Notes under the pieces: model-generated
The model's database searches: none
The model's input: only the letters and a program-made list of their open reading frames with translations
What the model was told of the DNA's origin: nothing
Source: Siphonodentalium dalli
Lineage: Eukaryota > Mollusca > Scaphopoda > Gadilida > Siphonodentaliidae
DNA: 64,000 nucleotides
Direction of reading: 5' to 3'
NCBI GenBank assembly: GCA_032622095.1
Contig: CP136063.1
Location: forward strand, 80,581,980-80,645,979
In this document: positions 45,782-56,693 of the stretch, piece by piece
How the letters are laid out: every line of letters starts with the position of its first letter
Numbering within the stretch: the first letter of the stretch is position 1
Made by a program: the position numbers and the translations under genes

Positions 45782-47323
45782 ATGGATGACAGCGATTCTT
45801 CCACATCTGAGAACCAATTGTCAGATGACAGTCTTGATAGTGATTCATCTGATGTAGATTCTACAGAATCTGCTGGATTCAATAAATCTAAAGAATGTTT
45901 GGTAAATATTGACAGGATTGAAACTGTTGGATCACCAGCATCCAATATCTCTGAAAATTTAGATGATGACACGTACGAGTCGGACTATAATGGTCCCGAT
46001 AAAACTGAGAACACAGATGGAAAACTTAAATATGATTCAGATTGGTGCCCTGATCCCGATGGTCGGAATTATAAATGTCGAGTTTGTGCAAAGACATTTA
46101 CAACTACAAAGTATTTGAAACATCATGCCGTCATGAGCCATGGAGATAAGAAGTTAGCTTGCAGTTTTTGTGAAAAGAAGTTTAGTCGGAAGGAACATTT
46201 GGAATCGCACACACGGACACATACAAAAGAGAAGCCTTATCAGTGCGAAATATGTTTGAAGAGTTTTGCCCAAACTAGTGGCCTTAAAAGACACATCAAG
46301 TCACATACAGGTGAAAAATCACATTTCTGCATCATTTGTGGAAAAGGATTCTCCGACAGTGGTGATAAAAAGAAGCATCAAATATTGCACTCGGGAGAAA
46401 AACCATACCAGTGTCTAATTTGTGGTATGTCCTTCTCTATGTCACAAAATATGAAAATACACATCCAGAGTGTACATAGCAGTGAGAAGAAGTTTGAATG
46501 TCCAACATGTCATAAAATGTTAAAAACGAAATCGTCACTCGATTATCACAAAGAGACACACATTGAGATCTTATCTCATGTATGTTCTATATGTCAGAAG
46601 GGATTCCCATCAATACAAAAGCTTAAACAACATTCTCGCAATCATAACACTGAGGCATCATTCCCATGTTTAATATGCGGTAACAAGACCTATAGATTTG
46701 GCAATGATCTTGCGAGGCATGTTAATTCTGTGCATGTTGGTCACAGGTTCCCATGCTCCTTTTGTAATAATTCCTACTTGAGTAAATCTCATGTGAAAAG
46801 ACATGTTGATATAGTTCATGAGGATGGTGCAAGGAAATTTCAATGTGATATATGTCTAAAAAAGTTCAACTCAAAGATGTGTTTGAAGAAACATGTTCTC
46901 GTTCACACTGGACTGAAGGATTTCAAGTGCGAAAAATGTCCTAAAGCTTTTCTCAGAGAAAAGTCCTTACAGGACCATATGAAGCTCCACACAAGAGAGA
47001 ACATGATTCCATGTTCTATTTGTGGTAAAGAATTTATCAGCAAAAAACGGCTGCATCATCACATGGTTATCCATGAAGAAAAGGCACCATATTGGTGCTC
47101 ACCTTGCAAGAAGAGGTTTAATATAAAATTGCACTTTCAACGTCATAATCAGAGATATCACTGTAAGAAGGAATTTGAAGATTTGAATGACCAATCAGAA
47201 AATGATTCTACATGTGACACAATGGCTACTAGTATTCAGGGATATCACTGTATAAAGAAGGAATTTGAAGATTTGAGTCATAGTCCCTCTGACTGGCCAG
47301 AAAACGAATCTGTGACTCAATGA
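45782..47323 (+). CDS. C2H2 zinc-finger protein, intact, 13 fingers
   Basis: This 513-residue frame is a probable nuclear DNA-binding protein. Residues 1-95 are acidic and Ser-rich (SDDSLDSDSSDVDSTES). Then come 13 C2H2 fingers from YKCRVCAKTF to YWCSPCKKRF. Several are joined by TGEKS/SGEKP-type linkers (HTKEKPYQC, HSGEKPYQC), others by irregular ones. The tail holds two related copies of a YHC.KKEFEDL motif. No KRAB, BTB or ZAD domain is visible, so it is a poly-finger protein of unknown target. The start is supported by an upstream in-frame stop at 45,749-45,751. It is the only undamaged copy of three and is convergent with the minus-strand SMARCA4 terminal exon. The whole frame is in one exon. 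Confidence 0.92.
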   Translation: MDDSDSSTSENQLSDDSLDSDSSDVDSTESAGFNKSKECLVNIDRIETVGSPASNISENLDDDTYESDYNGPDKTENTDGKLKYDSDWCPDPDGRNYKCRVCAKTFTTTKYLKHHAVMSHGDKKLACSFCEKKFSRKEHLESHTRTHTKEKPYQCEICLKSFAQTSGLKRHIKSHTGEKSHFCIICGKGFSDSGDKKKHQILHSGEKPYQCLICGMSFSMSQNMKIHIQSVHSSEKKFECPTCHKMLKTKSSLDYHKETHIEILSHVCSICQKGFPSIQKLKQHSRNHNTEASFPCLICGNKTYRFGNDLARHVNSVHVGHRFPCSFCNNSYLSKSHVKRHVDIVHEDGARKFQCDICLKKFNSKMCLKKHVLVHTGLKDFKCEKCPKAFLREKSLQDHMKLHTRENMIPCSICGKEFISKKRLHHHMVIHEEKAPYWCSPCKKRFNIKLHFQRHNQRYHCKKEFEDLNDQSENDSTCDTMATSIQGYHCIKKEFEDLSHSPSDWPENESVTQ

Positions 47324-47401
47324 CTATTCAGAATGCATAAAGTTTTGTGAAAATATATATATTTATTGATGGTCTATCTCTTCCTATGACAAGTTTTATT
47401 T

Positions 47402-47722
47402 AGTTCCCTGGTTATAAAATTATAAATATAAATTGAAGACCCATGTCCAGAAACGCTTCTATCAATTAATATTGATTTTATTTCGGGCATAATATTCATA
47501 AAATCAATTTGGGACATTTTATGGCTCGCATTCGTACGGAGTGTAGCATGCGGGGTAACTTTATCTAAACTTTCTAAAAATAGTAACGAAAAATGTCCCA
47601 ATTGATAATTGCATTATATAAGAAAATATCTATAATATCTATATAAAATCAATATGAATTGATAGAAGCGTTTCTGGACAGGGGTCTTCAATTATTATTT
47701 ATAATTTTATAATCAGGGAACT
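47402..47722. mobile_element. 322-bp foldback MITE, block C
   Basis: Arms start AGTTCCCTGGTTATAAAATT and end CAGGGAACT. It begins 79 bases after the zinc-finger stop codon and could contribute the 3' UTR or the polyadenylation region. Confidence 0.72.
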
Positions 47723-48126
47723 ATATAAAACTCATATTTATTATTTGATACCCTGGACACTATATACATGTAAAATGCATTTAGGAAGAGATTGAACATC
47801 TTTAAGAAATTGAATTATTTTGATATATAATTTTTACAAACTTTAGTTCTAAAAATAGTAACGAAAAAATGTCCCAATTGATAATCGCATTATATAAGAA
47901 AATATCTATAATATCTATATAAAATCAATATGAATTGATAGAAGCGTTTCTGGACAGGGGTCTTCAATTATTATTTATAATTTTATAATCAGGGAACTAT
48001 ATAAAACTCATATTTATTATTTGATACCCCGGACACTATATACATGTAAAATGCATTTAGGAAGAGATTGAACATCTTTAAGAAATTGAATTATTTTGAT
48101 ATATAATTTTTACAAACTTTAGTTCT
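47576..48126. repeat. 275-bp tandem duplication, block C only
   Basis: AAAAATAGTAACGAAAAA..TGTCCC starts at 47,576 and again at 47,851, each running to TTTACAAACTTTAGTTCT. Copies A and B have this stretch once (24,105-24,360). Confidence 0.85.
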
Positions 48127-48179
48127 CAATTCAATCCAAAATTGTTCAGCCAAAGCTTGCAATCACTACCATTCGTGCC

Positions 48180-48576
48180 AAGCCTGGATATAGTGTGTCT
48201 GACATTTGCAGAATGAGGTCCCTAGAGGGTGAACTTAGTGTCACCAAATTCACTCTTTGGGGACCTCATTCTGCTTAGGCCTCAACTGTTATGAAGGCCT
48301 AGGATTAGAGTGAAAGTTCCCCAGTTAAAGTTGGTGATGTTCACCCATAAGTCACCTTGATTATCCATTTTATCTTCTGCAAATTAGTGGATATAGAAAC
48401 TGAACAGAAGGAAAAAAGTAACTGAAAACAATGTTAATTTGAGACTATAGATACTTCCCAGAAGATGAGTCCTAAGCAGAATGGGGTCCTAGCGGATGAA
48501 TTTGGTGATGTTAGCCCAGTGTGGGGTAGCATCACTAAATTCACCATCTGGGGACCTCATTCTGCATATTAGTCTG
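48180..48576. mobile_element. Foldback element 'GAATGAGG', block C
   Basis: Reverse complement of 23,640-24,024 with scattered substitutions (for example GCAGAATGGGGTCC on one arm). Confidence 0.72.
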
Positions 48577-49140
48577 GCTGCCAAACTAAATCGTTGGAAA
48601 GAGACCTTCGTCTAATAACATATCCAAAATCCGCTTTGAGGAAAATGTTCCACAGTGCCTTGAATAGAGGTGGGATCTGATGTAAATTATGAAGGTAATT
48701 ATACGATATGTTGTGGCATAGGAATTATGCAGTTTTACACGCATCTGTGAAATGAGCGAATATAGTGTCAGGGACAGAAAATAATACAATCACAGGCATG
48801 AAATGGCTGTCAAAATGGCCACAACTCCAAGATATGCCATGACGAAAGCAACATATTGGATAACCACATGGGAGTGGAAATATGAATTGTTAATATAAAA
48901 GTCTGTTGTTAAGTATTTTTAAAGATACACCGCTCATGAATACAGATCCATCTGAAGGATTTATCGGTCACTGCAATGCAAGTCAAACCCAATGATTTAC
49001 ATCTTTAAAGTTTGGGTTTTCTGCTAATCCAACATCCAACTGTCTGGCCAAAATATAGTAATGTTGGGCATGCAACACACAAAGTAATGTTTAGCCATGC
49101 ACTGTATGGTAGTTTCATTTGGCATTGTGATTAATTATTG

Positions 49141-49770
49141 AATGTAAGGCAGAAATTGAAGTGCATACCCTTGTGGTATAAAGACTAGTTACATTTCTGG
49201 AATTTTATTCACTCTCCGTGGGAACCTACCACACACATATGTCCCAATGCTTATCATACTGCAAAATAACACTCATCTCTTGAATAGATTAGCGCCATAT
49301 CTCGCCAGATCAAAGAGAAGGTACATCTTACAGTTCATTTAAGACTAATTTTCATGCTGCTACCAAACCGGTTTATTAGTAGACAATTTTGTTCTAATTA
49401 CTTCAGTCGTCACTTGACTACGCTAGCCCACTGAGTGGTATAATTTCACTAAATTCACCCTCTGGGAACCTCATTCTGCAAATGACAGACACTATTTCAA
49501 TGCTTGTTTTATTAGCTTCATCAAATGAGGGTAGTTTGCATACCAATGTTCCAAATAAATGTGCCTTTCGAGACCATTATAACTGTTGATTTGTAATTAT
49601 GGGATCGATAAATTGTCCGGAATGTGCATAAACATACTAGTAGTTGGCCTACACTGGCGATTCCACAAGGGTGAATCCTATCCAGTCTGAAATGGTTAAT
49701 GTTATGCCTGTTCTGTTGTCCCTCTTCTGCATATTTGTCAATTCATAAACAAACATGACATCTTAGATTG
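49141..49770. repeat. Single unit of the 628-bp repeat, block C
   Basis: One 630-bp unit, reverse complemented, between the same flanks as the 4- and 3-copy arrays. It includes extra bases next to the GAATGAGG half-foldback (AATGACAGACACTATTTCAA), giving a fuller foldback end than the A/B units have. Confidence 0.93.
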
Positions 49771-50069
49771 AGTTAGAAGTAAAATCCCATGCTCGATCCA
49801 GGTATATTTGACATACATTTGGTATCAATAATAGTCATGCAAATTGTGTCATGTACGCCTGGCATCAAAACGTATTTTGTATCTTGCATCAATGGGGAAA
49901 TAAGAAACATCTCCAAGCGATTTTTGTCAACAAAACATCAGTACTCAATTGTCTGGCAGAGGGAGTAAATAAATGTCCAGACCCAAATAAGCAACATGCA
50001 GGGGCAACTTTTAGATTAAATTAATACAAGTTTATTTGGAACACTAGAGTATACCACTCGATTCTGACA

Positions 50070-51506
50070 CTGAAGCTCAACTTTGGGAGGAGTTTATTTT
50101 TTGCTGAGCAATGAATAGAATAATAAAGAAGGAAAGCCAAAAAATTACAGTAAAGGTCTTTTATTTTGTAGATGACATTATTTTCATTTCAAACATTTCA
50201 TCAATAAATATGGGCTGCAGGTGTGCAGATGGATTCAAATTTGAAATCCAAAATAACTGCTGGCAGCCATGTTTTGTAATGAATTTTGGAAATAATTGAT
50301 GGCTCCAATCTGGAGGTCACCCCAAAGAAATTTGGTGACGTTTAGATGAGGGGTGTGGCCTGTAGGGTGTGCCAAATTATTTAGTCGGGCAAAGAGTAAA
50401 ATCCAAGATGGCCGCTGGCAGTCATGTTTTTATTTTTTATTTTTTGGAAATAATGGCTCCCATCCAGAGGTCACCCCGAATATCCATATGGCGATTGGTG
50501 ACGATCATATGAGGGATGTGTCCTGTAGGGTGTGCCGAAGGATTTATTCATGCAAAGAGCATAGTCCAAAATGGCCACTGGCAGCCATGTTTTTCTACAA
50601 ATTTCGGAAATCACCATGAAGATCCATATAACGTTTGGTGATGATCGGATGAGGGATACGGTCTGTAGAGTGTACTAAAGGATTTAGTCATGCAATGATT
50701 AAAATCCAATATGCCTGCCTGTTTTTCATTGAAAATTGTTCAAATTCGATGGCTCCCATCTAGAAGTGATCCTAAACATGCCTGTATATTTGAAAAACAA
50801 TTCTCCAATAAATGCAGGCTGCAGGATGTGCCAATGGATTGAAATCCAATATGGCTGCTGGTGGCCATGTTTTTTAATGAATTTCGGAAATAATGGCTCC
50901 CATCTAGAGGTCACCCCAAAGATCCATATGAAGTTTGGTAGTGATTAGATTAGGGATGTGGTCTATAGGGTGTGCCAAAGGATTTAGTCATGCAAAGAGT
51001 AAAATTCATGTTTAGGATCAACTCCAGATGGGAGCTCTCAAATTTTAGTGATTTTCGTTAAAACATATGGCTGGTGGCCATGTTTTTAAAACAAATTTCA
51101 GAGATAATCGATGGCTCCCATCTAGGGGTCACCCGAAAGATCTGTATCAAGTTTGATGACGATCGGATGTGGCCTGTAGGGTGTGCCACAGGATTTAGTC
51201 ATGCAAAGAGTAAAATCCAAGATGGCTGCCGGCAGCCATGTTTTAACGAAAATCACTAAAATTTGAGAGCTCCCATCTAGAGTTGATCCTAAACATGCCT
51301 GTAAATTTTCAAAACATTTCTCCGATAAATGTGGGCTGCAGGGTGTGCCGATGGATTCAAATTTGAAATTACCCCGAAGATCCATATAACGTTTGTTGAT
51401 GATCGGATGAGGGATGCGGCATGTAGGGTGAGCCAAAGGAAATTGTTGAAGGACAGTCAACAGATGCCAACCCACGGCAATAGCTCAAACTTTACAAGGT
51501 GAAGTT
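50070..51506. mobile_element. TAGCTCAACTT element, block C, major part
   Basis: Reverse complement of most of 18,763-20,265, with some subunits missing or shortened (50,440-50,470; 50,600-50,640). It continues on the other side of the 3,010-bp insertion at 54,517. Confidence 0.75.
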
Positions 51507-51535
51507 TATGGGAGGCCAAATTCACATTTATTAAT

Positions 51536-51835
51536 AATTGCGCTGAAGCGCAATTGAATTGCGCTGAAGCGCAATCCAGCTTGATTCATATCAATTGCGC
51601 TGAAGCGCAATTATTGTTACAAGCTTACACCCCTGAATAGATAGGTTATTCCATTATCATCAATTCATATGGGATATCCACCAATTGCGCTTCAGAAGCG
51701 CAATTCAAAATTAATTGCGCTTCAGCGCAATTCAAAATTAATTGCACTTCAGCGCAATTCAAAATTAATTGCGCTTCAGCGCAATTAATTTTTCAAATAC
51801 TACCCAAGCAATTCAATTGCGCTTCAGCGCAATTA
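51536..51835. repeat. AATTGCGC hairpin array, left
   Basis: About eight copies of an 8-bp arm palindrome occur here: first AATTGCGCTGAAGCGCAATT units, then units with the loop complemented (TTCA) separated by CAAAATT. One unit carries a TTCAGA loop insertion and one a single-base arm change. Confidence 0.9.
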
Positions 51836-52309
51836 TTATTGTTAAAGTTGGGTTGAATAGGTGCAGGGAGAAAATTAACTGGTATCGCATCGCAATTTGC
51901 TACCCAAATTTGGATAATAGCTATGCAATTTGGTATGAATTTTATATGATTTCAGAACAATGCTATCTAATTATGTCATTATGAGGTTATTTGCTAATCA
52001 AAATTTCAAAAGTAATTTGCTCCCTGAATAGGTGGGTTATTCCATTATCATAAATTCATATGCGATACCAACCAATTGCGCTTCAGACTGCTTCCTTGCC
52101 TCTTATCATGAGTATTATGAGTAAACAATCATGAGAGCACCCCTACCTTTTACATTAAGGGCTGATAGGATAATATCAAATGATTTATGGACTGAGTCAT
52201 TTTATATTCGTTTAAAACCACATCTCAGAAAATTCTTTAGAAGTCTTCAGTCACATACAGAAGGAATAAAGGCAAGGAGACTAAGTTTCCCCTGCCGCAC
52301 CACATAATA

Positions 52310-53100
52310 GCGTTCCCTTCAGGGCGACTCACAAAACATTTCCTTCTGTTTTAGTCGGTGTGACTCTCGATAGCATTACCTTATGTATTAGTTGGGGTAA
52401 CTTGCAACACCGGTACCTTCTGTTTTAGTCCGGGCAACTCATGATAGTATTATAATCTGTATGAATCGGGCCGACTCGTGATAGCATGCCTTCTGTATTA
52501 ATCAGGGGGACTCACAATAGCATATTTCCTTCTGTTTTAGTCGGTGCTACTCGTGATAGCATTACATTCTCTATTAATCGTGAAGACTCGCAATAGAATT
52601 AGCTTCTGTTTTAGTCGGGGCTACTCGTAATAGCATTATCTTCTGTTTTAGTTGGGCCGACTCGCGATAGCATTATCTTCTGTATTAGTCGGGGTGATTC
52701 ATTTTTGGATTAACTTCTTTATTTGTTAGGGCTACTCTCGAGTCTCGATAGAATTGATTAGTCCGTGTCATGGCGACTTGCAATAGCATTATGTTCTGTT
52801 TAATCAGGGCGACTCGCGATAGCATTACCTTCTGTATTAGTCGGGGTAACTTGCGATACCGGTATATACTTTCTGTTTTAGTCAGGGTGACTCATGATAC
52901 CATTAACATCTGTATGAATCGGGGCGGCTCCTGATGGCATTGCCATTGCCTTATGTATTAGTGATCAGGGCAATTCACGATAGCATTTCCTTCTGTTTTA
53001 TTCTTTATGTTCTCTATAAATCGTGGAGACTCGCAATAGCATTACCTTCTGTATTAGTCGGGGTGACTTGCAATACCTGTACCTTCTGTTTTGTCCGGTA
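52310..53100. repeat. Degenerate tandem repeat of about 40 bp inside the transposon
   Basis: Units follow the pattern CCTTCTGTTTTAGTCGG, GGGCGACTC and GCGATAGCATTA, repeated with many variants. A second small group lies at 53,865-54,050. No open frame runs through it. Confidence 0.8.
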
Positions 53101-54044
53101 CCGAAAATGCATTGGCTAAGCACTGTACATAATATTGGCATTATTATTTCCCCGACGCAAATCTGAATACGCTGGTCGTGATGCTCGTCTGTTATATTTG
53201 AACAGTTTCTATAAGTGGTTGTTTGGGTAGCCTTTATTGTCGCGTTGGGCGACTTTTTTTTGCAAGAATACCGGCACTAATCGAAGTAATTTTTCTGTGA
53301 TGGCGCTGGGCCGGGGTTTCCCCGGCGATAAAAATAATATCTGGAAAAACAGTTGTTCTAAAAACTAGCACCGGAATATGGCGGAAGGTAATAGATATTT
53401 TTCGATCGAGGTTAATGTCGTGGCATATTGTCTGAAAATCTTATCAAATGAATTTTGTTGCGTAAAACTTGTGTTTATCAGCCATAGGTGTAGTATTTTT
53501 CTCCATTCCTCACAGAGGATCGTGAGACTAATAACAGGCAGTGTCATACTTCTGCATTTCGTTTCGGTTTCTGTTGTACGATGTAGGTTTTGGAAATTCC
53601 GGTATTGTTGTCAGCATGTTGTCATGTCGAAATAATTGACAGATTTCTTCAGTTCTGTTCACACAAAAATTACAGAAGATAGCACTGATAATACAGACGT
53701 ACCAGCAAACAAGATTTTTTCCATGTAAATCGGATGATAGACTATTACTAGTAAGTTTGGGCAATAGCATACAGAGAAATAATATGTCAGGTGCCATTTT
53801 CAAATGTCAGGCACCACTCATCTGGTACCTGACATTTTGTCCTGCACTCAAATAAAAATTATACATACGATAGCATTAGATTCTGTATACTTCAGGGTGA
53901 CTCGCGACTTCTGTTTTAGTCGGATAGACTCACAATATAATTATCTTCTGTTTCAGTCAGGGCGACTTGCAATAGCATTAGCTTCTGTATTAGTTGGGTT
54001 TGACTCGCAATACCAGTACCTTCTGTTTTAGTTGGGAAAATAAT

Positions 54045-54490
54045 TAGCGCAATTGCGCTGAAGCGCAATTATTTTTCTATTGGATTTATTCATACCGGTA
54101 CCTTCTGTTTTAGTTGGGAAAATAATTGCGCTGAAGCGCAATTGAATTGCGCTGAAGCGCAATTGAATTGCGCTGAAGCGCAATTATTTTTCTATTGAAT
54201 TTATTCATACCGGTACCTTCTGTTTTAGTTGGGAAAATAATTGCGCTGAAGCGCAATTGAATTGCGCTGAAGCGCAATTATTTTTCTATTGGATTTATAC
54301 ATTAATTAACTGGGGGGTTTAGCCATATATGAAAAATTAATTGCGCTTCAGCGCAATTAATTATGAATTGCGCTTCAGCGCAATTGAGTTGCGCTTCAGC
54401 GCAATTAATTGCGTTTCAGCGCAATTGATTGTGCTTCAGCGCAATTAATTGCGCTTCAGCGCAATTGAATTGCGCTTCAGCTCAATTATT
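54045..54490. repeat. AATTGCGC hairpin array, right
   Basis: About thirteen hairpin units. Six with a TGAA loop come in groups of 1, 3 and 2, interleaved with ACCGGTACCTTCTGTTTTAG segments. About seven with a TTCA loop then run to the transposon end. The order TGAA then TTCA repeats that of the left array. Confidence 0.9.
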
Positions 54491-54522
54491 AATAAATGTG
54501 AATTTGGCCTCTCATAGAAGTT

Positions 54523-56226
54523 GAGCTAAAAGGAAGAAAGACAAACAACAATTTTATTAATCATATTTAATGATTAATTTCACCACAAATATAAATGGTA
54601 TGTATAGTATACAACCATTTCATGACAATAGACAGATATGAGCTGAATTTCTACATAAATACAAAAGGTCCAGCCTGAAATGTTCTCAATCAATTAGACA
54701 TCAGTTAATCAGGTTTTGACATTTTGGTAGTATGATATACCAGTAACAAGGCACAACAAGAATTTAAAGAGAAATGAATTCTACAAAAGTGTGCATTAAA
54801 TTGTCTCCCTATGGAAGACTAGCATATATAAGAGAATGCACTGGCACAGTAATGCTGCACCAGCGCTGCTTCTCTCTGGAAAGGGTTAATGTTAAAGATG
54901 GACAATACTCTTTTGGGCTAGTTACTATAACAATACCTAGTTTTTGTTTTTTTATCAAATAATGGTCAATTTTTATATATTGGTGGCACTCAATATAAAT
55001 GCTTGCCAGACGGTGTACACTACATTTTACACCAGCCGCTATGACAAGAGACTATTTTCTCAGAAAGTAACCATGTTTGGTGCTCCATTGATCAGCTAAT
55101 TATGCTCCTATAAATAACGGGGGTCTAATTTCTCTTTAAAACCCTGTATGTCTTATAAATGGTATAAAATAAAGTGCAAAAAAAAAAACGATTATAAAAC
55201 GCACTGGTATTCGGGTGCCTATTCAACTTATGCTTAATATTTAATAAATTAGAATCTGATTTCAAAGTATTTGGAGTATTTTGGAGTTGCAGCCCAAACA
55301 GATAAAGTAGCTTCGGACAAGTCAGTTGTGTAAATTGCATTGAAATTAGATTACAGACAGCAACACCAAGGCTTTCAGGTGACTGCGATGTATCTGTTAC
55401 TTGTATCCGTTATCACATATTCTATTTTCAATGCAACGTAAAGAGTAACATACCTTATATGGCGTGCATCATGACTTTTTTGTTTTCAATCGATAAAAGA
55501 TGTAATGGTGTCTGTCTTCGAAGCGAAGTAAAATCAACTTGAATTCATGTCAATAAAGTGTTAGTTGTTTGGATTTTGGATTCTATTTTCAACACAACGT
55601 AAAGAGTAACACATTCCTTATATGGCGTGCATCATAACTTTTTTGTTTTCAATCGATAAAAGATGTAATGGTGTCTGTCTTCGAAGCGAAGTAAAATCAA
55701 CTTGTATTTATGTCAATAAAGTGTGCTGTTTGGATTTTACAGGTTTTACATTTTCGAACAATTAATTTATTACAGATAGATTTATTTGTAATATTACATT
55801 TATTCCAATATTGACGTTATAAGTTATAGCGCAATGTACGTGCCTGTGTGAATTGCTTTAATACAGGCAACAGTTCGTGCCAATGCAACATATGGACCAA
55901 CGCAACATGCACAACAGACCCGTCTGAACACTCCGTTAATCATCTTTCTGCAAGTATTTTATTATCTTGGAGTAATACTAGTATGTGGAAACTTGAATCA
56001 TATGAGAAAAAAAGATAATGAAATTGTTTATTAAAGAAACAAATATGTTTTAGGTGAAGACTTGGTTAATGTAACCAGCAGATAGTATGGCAGATGAATA
56101 CATACATATATATAGGGAAAACAACACCAGTGAATTATTTATAAATGTATAGATGATCGAGTATATACAATGTATATATACAGTGCCACAGGTAATCAAG
56201 ACAAGTCAGCATGTCTTCAGGCGATG
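54523..56226 (-). other. Putative 3' UTR and flank of terminal exon C2
   Basis: Reverse complement of 17,236-18,762. AATAAA for minus-strand transcripts is at 56,042-56,037. The region includes the 161-bp tandem duplication (55,421-55,743) and a truncated MITE near 54,800-54,880. Confidence 0.5.
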
Positions 56227-56313
56227 TTATAGTTTCCTTTTACAAGAAGGAGCTGGTGATGAAACCCTTGATGAACTTCTGGAATTGCTTGTGGCTTCAC
56301 TGTCTGAATGGTT
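56227..56313 (-). CDS. Putative SMARCA4 terminal exon, copy C2
   Basis: The 28-codon frame is the same as in the other copies, with the acceptor TTTTTTTCAG on the minus strand ending at 56,314. It lies about 7.2 kb downstream of the minus-strand exon 63,629-63,516 with the same strand and matching phase 0. It is therefore the best candidate for the native last exon. Joined, the tail would run from the acidic SDESDSDDDG into NHSDSEATSN and stop after CKRKL. I have not matched this final peptide to a known protein. Confidence 0.5.
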   Translation of the reverse strand, partial: NHSDSEATSNSRSSSRVSSPAPSCKRKL

Positions 56314-56465
56314 CTGAAAAAAACAAAAAAAAGTGATGAAAATGGGGGTGAAGATATTGAAGAATCTCCCAGGGGCGTGTCACGAAAGTCGAGAGATCCC
56401 ACAAGACAGCCTGATAGATTTCGCTACTACTTCTGCAGCTTCTTCAGAGACTGGGTGGTTGTTAA

Positions 56466-56693
56466 CAGTACAGCATTAAAGATCCTGTGCCAGTGCATTC
56501 TCTTATATATTCTTGTCTCGCATAGATAAGAGAATGCACTGGCTTACAAGGTCAAGGGAAATATTGTTAGGCCAATGTATTCTCTAATATATGTGAGGCT
56601 CCATATGGGAGACTCGTATAATGATGTATATATAAGAGAATGTATTGGCACAGGGTTTTCGCAAAATTTCAGGAGTATCCAGTCATTGAAGTG
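56466..56693. mobile_element. Double-hairpin TTAA MITE, block C second copy
   Basis: TTAA precedes it at 56,462-56,465; the other side has decayed to CTAA. The paired hairpins are the same as at 41,313-41,540. Confidence 0.68.

Larger units (their letters stand above)
51501..54522. mobile_element. 3,010-bp TIR transposon with 6-bp target duplication
   Basis: The element is 51,507-54,516. Its left end reads TATGGGAGGCCAAATTCACA and its right end is the complement of TATGAGAGGCCAAATTCACA. GAAGTT flanks both sides (51,501-51,506; 54,517-54,522) and occurs once at the empty site in copies A and B (complement near 18,770). Inside are two arrays of AATTGCGC hairpins next to the ends and a central run of about 40-bp units. 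No transposase is seen; the longest internal frames (53,365-53,803) have no domain. The superfamily is unknown to me; 6-bp duplications occur in few DNA transposon groups. Confidence 0.85.

Noticed and set aside
51536-54490. CRISPR-like look of regularly spaced palindromes
   Set aside because: Units are tightly packed hairpins inside a eukaryotic transposon with no unique spacers and no cas genes.
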